Below are positions 7,461 to 14,906 of a stretch of DNA of 37,222 nucleotides, in pieces. The notes under the pieces were generated by a model. That model worked only from the letters and a program-made list of their open reading frames with translations, was not told the DNA's origin and made no database searches. Location of the stretch: NCBI GenBank assembly GCA_012841565.1, contig DUUM01000371.1:1-37222 (forward strand), written 5' to 3'. Positions within the stretch are counted from its first letter, which is position 1; every line of letters begins with the position of its first letter. A program made the translations under genes and the position numbers. The stretch comes from Candidatus Epulonipiscium sp. (GTDB taxonomy: Bacteria > Bacillota_A > Clostridia > Lachnospirales > Cellulosilyticaceae).

Positions 7461-8654
7461 TTATGCCCCTTCCTGACTGCTAATTACCTTCTCTATTAAT
7501 TGCTTGAAATCAGGATGCCACCCTACCCTCAAGTCATCTGATAGCATATGATAACTACCTCTCATCACATATGGTTCTGTACAATTTTTTCTTATATTAA
7601 TTTGGGTATCTAACTCAATTCTATTATAGACTTTTTTTCCACATCTAATCTTGACTTTTTCATCTTCTAACTCTTCTATTTCTTCTACAAATGCATCAAA
7701 TATACGTTCCCACTCATTTTCCAACTTAGTTTCATATTCCTCGATTTCTTGTATTGAAACCAATTCTTCACGACTCCACCTTGAACGCTGGGCAAATGCC
7801 CTGTAAAAATCATTGATTGCATTGATGCATCTTTTTCCCTTCGCATTAATGAAGTGTAATTGGGCTACAAATTTATTATTCTTATATAGCATTGTATCTA
7901 TCTCTATCTCTTCTGAAAAATCTATTGGTAAGTTTTCCATCAAAAAGGATTCTCTTAACTCATCTACTTTATGCCTAACTTCACTATATTCAATAGGTGG
8001 AAGGCCTTCTGATGTTAAGTGCTCAATAATTCTTTTAAACCACCAACCTTCTAATCTTTCATAACAGACATCTATATATTGTATTGGGCAAACATATCTT
8101 ATCTGTTTTTTAACTTGTTGCTCCACATCTTCAATCTTTGGTGATTGATCCAATATAATAATATTATCTATTAACCTTCTTAAATCACTTGATTTTGTTT
8201 TTTGAAACTCTTCATATGCCGACTTATTATCTTTATTAATTGAATCCCCAATAATCTTATGTAGTTTTTTAATGATATCATCTGTTTCTAGAGCATTAGA
8301 ATCCTTTTTCCCTCTTAGGGTCATTTGATAAGCAATCGAATCTTCTTTCGCTATTTGTGTGGTGATAATTGTAAATTTTGTTTTATTAACATCTACTTCT
8401 TGATTATTGATAGCGGTACACCATACTCTAAGAGTTTTCCACAAGTCACTGCTAGCATCACTTAATGATCCACTCTTATGGTGCTTTAACTGTGCAAACT
8501 TTACATCCTGATTACCAGCTTCAAGTACCATATCATCAAACTTTTCTATCGTCATAAATTGAACTGTATCTTGTTTTATTATCTCCAACAATGAATATTC
8601 TACTTGATATAAATATCCTAACATGGAGCTTACAGCACTAAACTCATTACTCAC
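7461..8654 (-). CDS. ABC-3C system effector/C-terminal-domain protein with nuclease-like N-terminus
   Basis: 397 residues, GTG start at 8654 with GGGGGG seven bases upstream. The N-terminal 110 residues (SAVSSMLGYLYQVEYSLLE, then E-x-x-D-D-M-V-L and QDVKFAQLKHHKSGSLSD) look like the DUF4297/Cap4-type restriction-endonuclease fold, where a Q-x-K motif (here Gln55-Leu-Lys57) closes a PD-(D/E)xK-like site. The C-terminal 160 residues (from FVAQLHFINAKGKRCINAINDFYRAF through YVMRGSYHMLSDDLRVGWHPDF) fit the C-terminal domain shared by ABC-3C first-gene proteins. It is therefore the probable DNA-cutting arm of a three-gene defence system with the two genes downstream. Nuclease activity is an inference from the motif. 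Confidence 0.75.
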   Translation of the reverse strand: MSNEFSAVSSMLGYLYQVEYSLLEIIKQDTVQFMTIEKFDDMVLEAGNQDVKFAQLKHHKSGSLSDASSDLWKTLRVWCTAINNQEVDVNKTKFTIITTQIAKEDSIAYQMTLRGKKDSNALETDDIIKKLHKIIGDSINKDNKSAYEEFQKTKSSDLRRLIDNIIILDQSPKIEDVEQQVKKQIRYVCPIQYIDVCYERLEGWWFKRIIEHLTSEGLPPIEYSEVRHKVDELRESFLMENLPIDFSEEIEIDTMLYKNNKFVAQLHFINAKGKRCINAINDFYRAFAQRSRWSREELVSIQEIEEYETKLENEWERIFDAFVEEIEELEDEKVKIRCGKKVYNRIELDTQINIRKNCTEPYVMRGSYHMLSDDLRVGWHPDFKQLIEKVISSQEGA

Positions 8655-8681
8655 ATTCCATCCCCCCTATTGTTAACTACT

Positions 8682-8709
8682 ATTATAGTACACTTTTTTT
8701 ATATTTCAA
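8682..8709 (-). promoter_or_regulatory. SigmaA-type promoter of the ABC-3C operon
   Basis: On the minus strand, TTGAAA (8709-8704, inside the end of the recombinase gene) and TATAAT (8687-8682) are separated by 16 bases. Transcription would start near 8675, leaving a short leader with the GGGGGG ribosome site. The defence operon can thus be expressed independently of the recombinase. Confidence 0.6.
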
Positions 8710-10304
8710 ACATTCTCCACCTTAATTCCACCTTTCAAGACAAAATAAAAATACGTTGGTGTGATAATTTCTATCTTATCCACCAACGCACTAAATATAT
8801 CGCCATCAAATTGTTCCAGTAATTCTTCTCTTCCATTTATAACCTCTATAACTTCCTGCATTCTTTGCTTTAACTGTAACCTTCTATTTGCATCACTTTC
8901 AAATTCAGATGTTGCTTTTCTAAATTTATTTAACTCGCTTGAAATTCTTTCGTATTCCTCATTGTAAATCTCTGTATCAAGTTTCCCTGAAGTTTTTAGT
9001 TTGACTAGACCTTTTAGTTCCTCTTTGCTCTCTTCTATCTGGATATTAAGCTTTTCTGCTTTTTTATGATAACTAATATTTCCAATAATCTTTTCAATAT
9101 TGTCCAACAAGGTCTTACAGAAACCTTCTTTATCTATTTTCAGTTCATTAAACATTTCTACAAAAGCATTTTCTAGAATTTCTTCTCCAACTGCTTTCAT
9201 ATCACAAGTTTCTTTTCCTTTATTAATATATGTGGTACATTGCCACACAACACGTTCACTTGGGGTTCCTGTGTTCCATTGTCTTCTTTTAAAGTTTGCT
9301 TTACAACATCCACATTCAACCTTGCTACTAAACGGGTATTTGTTAGAATACTTACTTCTATTACCTTTTGTAACTCCAGCTAGGCTAGATCTTCTTTCTC
9401 TTTCTTTTTGAACTGCATCAAATACTTCTCTAGACACAATTGCCTCATGATTATCTTTAACCAAATATTGATCTGCAAACCCTTCATTCTTAACTCTTTT
9501 ATTAGATAAAAAATCAACAGTTACTGTTTTTTGTTGTAGTAGATCTCCTGCATATTTTTCATTGCTTAATATTCCAGATATAGTACTATCCCACCACCTA
9601 GTCTTTCCTGCACCTGTCTTTATTCCATCTTTCTCCAATCCTCTTGCTATAGCTAGATAGCCTTTACCTTCTAAATATTCCCTATAAATCCTCCGTATGA
9701 TTTCAGCCTCTTTTTCATTTACTACAAGGTTTTTATTTTGGTCTTTATCATATCCCAAAAATCTATTTGTATTGCAAAATACCTTTCCATCTTTAAATCC
9801 TTTTACAATTCCCCATCTAGAGTTTTCGGAAATATTCCTTGATTCTTCTTGTGCAAGGGAACTAAATATAGTTAGGAAAATTTCACCCGAAGCCTCTAGT
9901 GTGTTTATATTTTCTTTTTCAAAATTTACAGCTACCTCATGATCTTTTAATTCTCTTGTATATCTGAGAATGTCCACTGTATTTCTTCCAAACCTTGATA
10001 TTGATTTTGTTAGAATTAAATCTATCTTTCCAGCTTTACCATCTCTAATCATTCTTTGGAATTCTGGTCGCTTCTCTGAGTTTGTTCCTGAAATACCTTC
10101 ATCTGCATAAATATCAACAAGCTCCCACTCAGAGTTATTCTGAATGAGAGCTGTGTAATGGGATACCTGTGCTTGGTAACTATTTAATTGTTCTTCACTA
10201 TCAGTGCTTACCCTGCAATATGCTGCAACTTTCTTTACTTTATTAACTGATTTACCATTAAACTTCTTATAAGGCTCGGCCTTTATAACTGTAGCTTTTA
10301 TCAT
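8706..10304 (-). CDS. Large serine recombinase (integrase of the element)
   Basis: 532 residues from the ATG at 10304 (AAAGGATG upstream; the ATG at 10313 is too close to the site). Domains in order: resolvase catalytic domain with AAYCRVSTD (nucleophile Ser33) and the ISRFGRNTVDILRYTREL helix; recombinase domain (about 185-280, including RRIYREYLEGKGYLAIA and NEKYAGDLLQQKT); zinc ribbon with CGCC ... WQC ... C (about 335-370); then a coiled-coil region and a beta-rich end. This is the TnpX/phiC31-type architecture that integrates and excises phages and transposons at att sites. It lies next to the ABC-3C operon on one side and its small SHOCT-like partner on the other. No attachment site could be located with confidence. 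Confidence 0.92.
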   Translation of the reverse strand: MIKATVIKAEPYKKFNGKSVNKVKKVAAYCRVSTDSEEQLNSYQAQVSHYTALIQNNSEWELVDIYADEGISGTNSEKRPEFQRMIRDGKAGKIDLILTKSISRFGRNTVDILRYTRELKDHEVAVNFEKENINTLEASGEIFLTIFSSLAQEESRNISENSRWGIVKGFKDGKVFCNTNRFLGYDKDQNKNLVVNEKEAEIIRRIYREYLEGKGYLAIARGLEKDGIKTGAGKTRWWDSTISGILSNEKYAGDLLQQKTVTVDFLSNKRVKNEGFADQYLVKDNHEAIVSREVFDAVQKERERRSSLAGVTKGNRSKYSNKYPFSSKVECGCCKANFKRRQWNTGTPSERVVWQCTTYINKGKETCDMKAVGEEILENAFVEMFNELKIDKEGFCKTLLDNIEKIIGNISYHKKAEKLNIQIEESKEELKGLVKLKTSGKLDTEIYNEEYERISSELNKFRKATSEFESDANRRLQLKQRMQEVIEVINGREELLEQFDGDIFSALVDKIEIITPTYFYFVLKGGIKVENV

Positions 10305-10359
10305 ACTATCCATCCTTTCATATATTCTTTTTGCTCAGTCACATGTTATAATCAATGTG

Positions 10360-10530
10360 CTATAAAATCAAGTTAAAGCCTTGATAATCCACGGGCTGGA
10401 AGGACTTCTTATTTTCAATATCTATTGCTTCAAATTCCTTTTCAGAAATTAAATCCATCTCTCTTAAACTTCCTAATACATTTCTACTTAATAAATACTC
10501 AATATTATTCATTTTTTCAAATTGTACCAT
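10360..10530 (-). CDS. Small SHOCT-like protein preceding the recombinase
   Basis: 56 residues. ATG at 10530 with GGGGAG six bases upstream; stop at 10360. The core YLLSRNVLGSLREMDLISEK followed by EFEAID matches the short SHOCT-type pattern (hydrophobic helix, L-x-x-M/K-G/D-L-I-[ST]-E-x-E-[FY]). Comparable 50-60 residue proteins often sit just upstream of large serine recombinases in Firmicutes elements. A helper role in recombination or regulation is possible but not shown. The remainder of the 10314-10596 gap holds only the leader of this gene and of the recombinase. Confidence 0.6.
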   Translation of the reverse strand: MVQFEKMNNIEYLLSRNVLGSLREMDLISEKEFEAIDIENKKSFQPVDYQGFNLIL

Positions 10531-10596
10531 CTACATCTCCCCTTCGTACTGTTAATTCCTATCTATAAAACACTCCTCTTTTTTATACCGTAAGTT

Positions 10597-11748
10597 TTAC
10601 CACAACGGTTGTAGTTCTATAAAAGCTTGTATTATTTCCCCGTTCTCATTACTGGTAGCTGTTAATATTAATTTGTTAGGATAATGATAATCCTTATATG
10701 TAATCTGACATTTATAATCATCAATAATACTAAATACATATTTCTTTGATGGTATTCCGTTTGGATCAAGTGTAAACGTATAAATATCGTTTTCCTCTAC
10801 TAAAACTCCATTCACATACTTTTCTACACCGTAGTATTTTGCACCAAAAAAGATTGCAAAATCCTCATAACTTTTATCACTATCATCCGTATAAGAGCAC
10901 CACATTTTAAAAGTTATAATATCGGGAAAACTTTCAATTACCTCTACATTTACACTTGTTCTAACAGTTGGTTTATCCTGTATAAATACCGATATAACAA
11001 CATTCCCGAGTGCAATGCCATCAACTATACCATTTTGAACTGTTGCAATAGTTACATCTGAAGATTCCCATACTACCGTTTGGTCTGTTACTTCCCTTCC
11101 ATTTTTCTTTATTGTAGCTGTAAATGCAAAGTCTTTATCTATCGCTACCTGCCTATTTTCTTCATTGGCTTGAATTTCCCATACTGCAAGTTTATTCTTA
11201 TTTGCAATTTCATTATTTTTATCGTCGTCCGTAACAAACATATCCTTTTCACAGTGAAGTATATTCAACCCAACTTTGCTTTTATCAACGCCTACTACTT
11301 TCCACGCTCTACCCATCTTTATAAATCGCATATCTGCATTAATGTTATTAGAAATAGCATTTGCAGGAACAGTAACTTCAATCTTTCCATCTTCAAAATT
11401 CATAAATTTCCCTTGTTCCATTCCAAAGCTCATTCCCTCAATAATCGTATCCCATTCACAAAGAACTTCATCCACAATTATTTTGACTCTGTAATTGCTT
11501 CTTCTTATTCTTGCTTTATAGCACAATCTACTTCTATGTACTTCACTAATAACAATCCATGTATTGTTTTGATACTCTATTAAATCCCCTGTTCTTATTT
11601 CAAAATCTGCCCTAATAAACTTATCATTATAGAAATTGATTTTATCTTTTGCGTTTGAAATTAAAGCCTTTTTCATCTCCCCTTGAACAATAATGTCTTC
11701 TCCTGTTTCTTGAAGTAAAAACTCTAAGTAATCATCAATTTTTTTCAA
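10597..11748 (-). CDS. Phage head-completion/connector protein with a BIG2-type Ig-like domain
   Basis: About 383 residues. The N-terminal half (to about residue 170) includes IRTGDLIEYQNNTWIVISEV and NILHCEKD, a beta-rich pattern seen in clostridial phage head-closure proteins. Around residues 200-275 there is a bacterial Ig-like (BIG2) domain: FAFTATIKKNGREVTD, VVWESSDVTIATVQNG, IVDGIALGNVVISVFI. The C-terminal 110 residues are a further beta-rich domain (FAIFFGAKYYG, KLILTATSNENGEI). It is the last head gene before the recombinase; no tail gene follows. Start: the TTG at 11748 has AGGTGAT upstream, while the GTG at 11757 is an alternative. The Ig domain could decorate the capsid; this is inference. 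Confidence 0.65.
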   Translation of the reverse strand: MKKIDDYLEFLLQETGEDIIVQGEMKKALISNAKDKINFYNDKFIRADFEIRTGDLIEYQNNTWIVISEVHRSRLCYKARIRRSNYRVKIIVDEVLCEWDTIIEGMSFGMEQGKFMNFEDGKIEVTVPANAISNNINADMRFIKMGRAWKVVGVDKSKVGLNILHCEKDMFVTDDDKNNEIANKNKLAVWEIQANEENRQVAIDKDFAFTATIKKNGREVTDQTVVWESSDVTIATVQNGIVDGIALGNVVISVFIQDKPTVRTSVNVEVIESFPDIITFKMWCSYTDDSDKSYEDFAIFFGAKYYGVEKYVNGVLVEENDIYTFTLDPNGIPSKKYVFSIIDDYKCQITYKDYHYPNKLILTATSNENGEIIQAFIELQPLW

Positions 11749-11757
11749 TACAATCAC

Positions 11758-12021
11758 CTACCCATCACATTCATATATCACGGTTTCCAAATAATCACTC
11801 CACTTTTTAATATCTATAACCTTGTACCTAATACCTTCAATTAAAAAATAACTTGCAGTAGTAATTAAAGGTTCTCTGTCACAAAAGACCCTGTTTCTAA
11901 TTTCGAGTTCGATATCATCTTCAAATTTAATTGTTTTATTATAAGGTTGCATATCTCCCATTACTGTTTTGACCTCCACTAAATTTTTATCAAGTATTGT
12001 TATTTTTGTATCATAAAACAT
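11758..12021 (-). CDS. Phage head-tail adaptor/head-closure protein
   Basis: 87 residues. The ATG at 12021 shares a base with the stop codon of the gene before it (TGATG), so translation is coupled. The sequence MFYDTKITILDKN, IRNRVFCDRE and SYFLIEGIRYKVIDIKKW followed by YLETVIYECDG has the size and beta-barrel pattern of SPP1 gp16/HK97 gp10-like stopper proteins that close the portal after DNA packaging. Identification rests on size, gene order and the I-x-Y-K-V-x-x-I-K-x-W ending; sequence alone is weak. Confidence 0.6.
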   Translation of the reverse strand: MFYDTKITILDKNLVEVKTVMGDMQPYNKTIKFEDDIELEIRNRVFCDREPLITTASYFLIEGIRYKVIDIKKWSDYLETVIYECDG

Positions 12022-12329
12022 CAATACCCACCGACCTTTATTTTTGGTGGTGGTAATGCCAGTCTTATATTTTCAGGAATACCAATTTCAAACACAATAC
12101 TTCTCTCCCCTTCTACCTTCTTAATGATTCCTGCTGCATTTCTATTTTTGTACAGGTAAACTGCAAAATCTACAATAGTTCCATCATACTGTTGTGGTAA
12201 TTCACCTGTATTGCAATATGCTAATGCAATACTTCTTGCCTTACCTAGAAAATGATTGATCATGCCATCTTTAGAAGTATCCTCTATATCTATCCCTAAT
12301 AATTCTTTTATTAATACCAAATTATCCAT
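12021..12329 (-). CDS. Phage head-tail connector protein (gp6/gp15-like)
   Basis: 102 residues, ATG at 12329 behind AGGTGAT. It is mostly helical: LIKELLGIDIEDTSKDGMI, FLGKARSIALAYCNTGELP and IVDFAVYLYKNRN, the pattern of the small connector family (PF05135-like, YqbG/SPP1 gp15) that forms a ring under the portal. Its place after the coat gene and before the stopper gene is the standard order. Confidence 0.7.
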   Translation of the reverse strand: MDNLVLIKELLGIDIEDTSKDGMINHFLGKARSIALAYCNTGELPQQYDGTIVDFAVYLYKNRNAAGIIKKVEGERSIVFEIGIPENIRLALPPPKIKVGGY

Positions 12330-12337
12330 CTTATCAC

Positions 12338-12496
12338 CTACTTTTTAGTTGTCGTTTTTGATTTTTCAGAAGCTGATTTCTTCCCTTGTTTTTCTTGTAT
12401 AATTTCATAGTTTTCATCCTTAGAAAGTCTTTTTAGTAATTCTTCATCTATTATTTCCCACTTGATTCCTGTTCCTTTATTTAAATACCACGCCAT
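12338..12496 (-). CDS. Small phage protein between coat and connector genes
   Basis: 52 residues from the ATG at 12496 (GAAAGGGGA upstream). A frame running upstream to 12547 crosses the terminator hairpin and has no ribosome site of its own. The protein starts AWYLNKGTGIKWEIIDEELL and ends in a Lys/Ser/Thr-rich tail. Small proteins in this position are common in SPP1-like head modules, but none of the known roles can be assigned here. Confidence 0.55.
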   Translation of the reverse strand: MAWYLNKGTGIKWEIIDEELLKRLSKDENYEIIQEKQGKKSASEKSKTTTKK

Positions 12497-12511
12497 TATA
12501 TATCCCCTTTC

Positions 12512-12543
12512 AAAATTAAAGGGATGTACCAAAGGTACACCCC
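12512..12543 (-). terminator. Hairpin terminator directly after the coat gene
   Basis: On the minus strand a 10-bp stem (12543-12534 with 12530-12521, one G-U pair, triloop) is followed by TTTAATTTT. It lies between the coat gene and the rest of the head operon and probably gives partial termination, so that coat protein is made in excess over the connectors. Confidence 0.6.
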
Positions 12544-12558
12544 ACATTACATTCTTTA

Positions 12559-13389
12559 TTATGCTTTATTAGCTGTAAGTACTGCGATGCCCTCTGGCTT
12601 AATACATTTAGCTCCATAAACTTGAAGCCCTTTAATCGCATCACTAAATTGACTTTCAGGTCTATATGCCTCAACAGAATCTACTTGACCTGCAAAGGAA
12701 ATGGCTGATTTATGCCCAGCTATAACTTTGTATTTTGTTCCAGTAGTATTGGGAACGTTATTGGACTTATAAACTGCCATATTATCAATAGCACCTACAA
12801 ACCCTGTTCTTATTACATCTGTTTCCTTTGTAAATCTTGGATCTTTAACAAGTAGCCCATAGAACCAAGCTGGAATAACTACAAATCTATTATCCTCAGG
12901 TACATCATTTTCATCAAGAACTACTCCTAAGTCTACCAGGTAGTCATAGGCTGTGTCTTTAGTAGGAACAATTGGCGTTGTATCATCACCAATTGTATTG
13001 CCTACTTTTACTTCTGTATAAAACCCTGCAATATATCTATCCGCAGTATTAGCAAGCCCAAAAGCTGCCTCCTTAATCCCTGATTCAAGCAGATCTACAT
13101 TGGCCTGCGCTTTATCAATATCATCTACTTGAAAATTGAAATATTTAGCTTGATCGATTACTAAATTTCTTTGATCAGAAGTTAACTCTTCCGGCTTTCC
13201 TATCCCTGCAGATTTATCATAGTCTCCAATCGTAACTGCCCCAATAGAGTTGATTTTCACAGTTGACCCTTGCCCACTAATCTCCCCTTCATAATCCGTA
13301 TTGACACAGTTCCCATAAACTAAATCTCTCTTAAATCCTTCATTTAATCTCGCCGACCATATTGTTGGAATAAAATTTTGTACTGACAT
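12559..13389 (-). CDS. Major coat (capsid) protein
   Basis: 276 residues, ATG at 13389 with AAAGGTGAT upstream. It begins SVQNFIPTIWSARLNEGFKR and includes QGSTVKINSIGAVTIGDYD, ELTSDQRNLVIDQAKYFNFQ, VVIPAWFYGLLVKDPRF and PNTTGTKYKVIAGHKSAISF. These features (N-arm, then a VxI-rich P-domain and a late AIxFA strand) match HK97-fold coat proteins of the P22 gp5/clostridial phage group. No protease gene is present, in keeping with a separate scaffold protein upstream. It is the expected hub of the procapsid. Confidence 0.82.
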   Translation of the reverse strand: MSVQNFIPTIWSARLNEGFKRDLVYGNCVNTDYEGEISGQGSTVKINSIGAVTIGDYDKSAGIGKPEELTSDQRNLVIDQAKYFNFQVDDIDKAQANVDLLESGIKEAAFGLANTADRYIAGFYTEVKVGNTIGDDTTPIVPTKDTAYDYLVDLGVVLDENDVPEDNRFVVIPAWFYGLLVKDPRFTKETDVIRTGFVGAIDNMAVYKSNNVPNTTGTKYKVIAGHKSAISFAGQVDSVEAYRPESQFSDAIKGLQVYGAKCIKPEGIAVLTANKA

Positions 13390-13409
13390 ACTCCATCACC
13401 TTTACCTTT

Positions 13410-14027
13410 CTAATGTTTGTTTTTTAATAGTTCTTTTACGCTATCCCAGTTTTGATTAATTTCATCCTGAGACATATTTTTAATTGCTTCTACTGTGATG
13501 CTACTCTTCTTCTCTACCCTCGGCGGTGTATAACCATCACCCTTTAGTCTCTTTTCAACTTCACTTTGAACTGATTTACTAAATATTTCTTCTAGTACAG
13601 ATAAATTCTTTGTTGTATTTTCTTCATTTTCACCAATAAAAAAATCCACCAAATTTATTGGTAGATGCTTTTCATTTGCTATCTTCATAGCTTTATTGGT
13701 TAGAACTTCTCTTTGCTTTTCTAACTGCATTTTCTGTACCTCACTCCTTAACTTTTCGACCTCAATATCTTTTTCATCCTTTTCTGGGAATCGTCTTTTG
13801 ACTTCTTCTCCAATCAGATTTTCAATATTATTTGTTTTCCAAGTCTCAAGTCCTTTTGACAGATGCTTATCTTTAATAGAATCAAGCCAGCTTTTTCCTT
13901 CTTGATTAGTATTTAGATAATCTTTCACACCCTCAACAGTTAGCGGACTAAACTCCTGAAGATATGATTTTACATCCTCTGTTTCTTTGTTTTGCTCAAT
14001 GTAGTCTTTCACTTCTTTAAAATCCAT
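13410..14027 (-). CDS. Scaffolding protein, DUF4355 type
   Basis: 205 residues from the ATG at 14027 (AGGAGG at good spacing). A longer frame to 14081 has no ribosome site. Highly charged and coiled-coil (DEKDIEVEKLRSEVQKMQLE around residues 85-105), with a C-terminal helix containing SQDEINQNWDSVKELLKN, as in DUF4355 phage scaffolds. It lies directly before the coat gene, the usual place. It would guide procapsid assembly and leave before DNA entry. Confidence 0.78.
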   Translation of the reverse strand: MDFKEVKDYIEQNKETEDVKSYLQEFSPLTVEGVKDYLNTNQEGKSWLDSIKDKHLSKGLETWKTNNIENLIGEEVKRRFPEKDEKDIEVEKLRSEVQKMQLEKQREVLTNKAMKIANEKHLPINLVDFFIGENEENTTKNLSVLEEIFSKSVQSEVEKRLKGDGYTPPRVEKKSSITVEAIKNMSQDEINQNWDSVKELLKNKH

Positions 14028-14150
14028 GCTATTTTCCTCCTTGTTTTTTTGCCCCTTCGACTCATAGAACCAAAGACACATTTATAATTTTATGTACTAA
14101 AAAACAAACAGTTTAATGTCATGTCTAGGACAGGTATTCTTTACCCATTA

Positions 14151-14906
14151 TTAATTCATCGGTACCCAGCAGCACTGACATAACACATGTGCTGGTATTT
14201 CTGGTCTACTTGAGTCATTAACTTCAAATATACTGCCATCCATCATTTCACAATAAGGACATGTATTGTCGCATAAAACTGATACCCATTCCATTTTTTC
14301 AATCCTTATTTCTGATACAAATACCGCTGTCTGTACTTCATCAAAAACTCTTCCTTGCTCATTCATCAATAATCTATAATTATCATATTTTGACTTCTTA
14401 AAGACTTCGCCCAGCTTGTTTGCTGCTTCTTCAAGGGTACTATCATTAAGTAATATCTTATCAAATTCAACATACAGCCTTCCTGCAAGCCTGCGCTTAT
14501 TATTGAGTACTCGATTTTCAAAATCGTCACCTTTATAGTCCTTTAAAATAATTTCCTGAATTAATAACGGATTCAGTAAAATTTCTTTACTTTCCCCAAG
14601 TACACTTTCATGTCTTTCATACGTTTCTCTTATAATTTCTTCAAGTATCCTTTTGGCATACTCAACATCTTGATAACCACGTATTTTTGTTTCCTCAATA
14701 ATTCTTCCTTCTAGTTCTTTTAATATCGTTTGTCTTTGGTATCTGTTTACTCTAAAACTACCGTCCCTTGAATACTGCTCAAAGTACTCCATAAGTAACA
14801 AAAAGATAATACCCTGTATCTTCTTATTTTCTTGGTCAATTTCTGCTACTGCTTCTTTAGCTTTTTTTATTGCTTGTTCCTTAATTTTAAGTATCTCTTC
14901 TTTCAA
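14151..14906 (-). CDS. Minor head protein, SPP1 gp7 / Mu gpF-like
   Basis: 251 residues. Helical for most of its length, then a C-terminal motif VSVLCDNTCPYCEMMDGSIF ... PEIPAHVLCQCCWVP. The C-x(n)-C-P-x-C-x-x-x-D-G-x-x-F ... I-P-A-H-x-x-C-x-C pattern is the signature of the phage head morphogenesis family (PF04233). Start: TTG at 14906, with GGAGGG correctly spaced, overlaps the portal 3' end by 20 bases; upstream frames start inside the ribosome site. It probably travels into the capsid with the portal and may be ejected with the DNA. Confidence 0.78.
   Translation of the reverse strand: MKEEILKIKEQAIKKAKEAVAEIDQENKKIQGIIFLLLMEYFEQYSRDGSFRVNRYQRQTILKELEGRIIEETKIRGYQDVEYAKRILEEIIRETYERHESVLGESKEILLNPLLIQEIILKDYKGDDFENRVLNNKRRLAGRLYVEFDKILLNDSTLEEAANKLGEVFKKSKYDNYRLLMNEQGRVFDEVQTAVFVSEIRIEKMEWVSVLCDNTCPYCEMMDGSIFEVNDSSRPEIPAHVLCQCCWVPMN

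Noticed and set aside
8655..10596. Attachment site of the serine recombinase
   Set aside because: Short inverted repeats such as CACAT/ATGTG near 10340-10358 exist, but no matching sequence at the far end could be found, so no att site is claimed.
11080..11583. 167-codon plus-strand frame
   Set aside because: Antisense to the Ig-domain head protein, Cys/Phe/Ile-rich and without a ribosome site.
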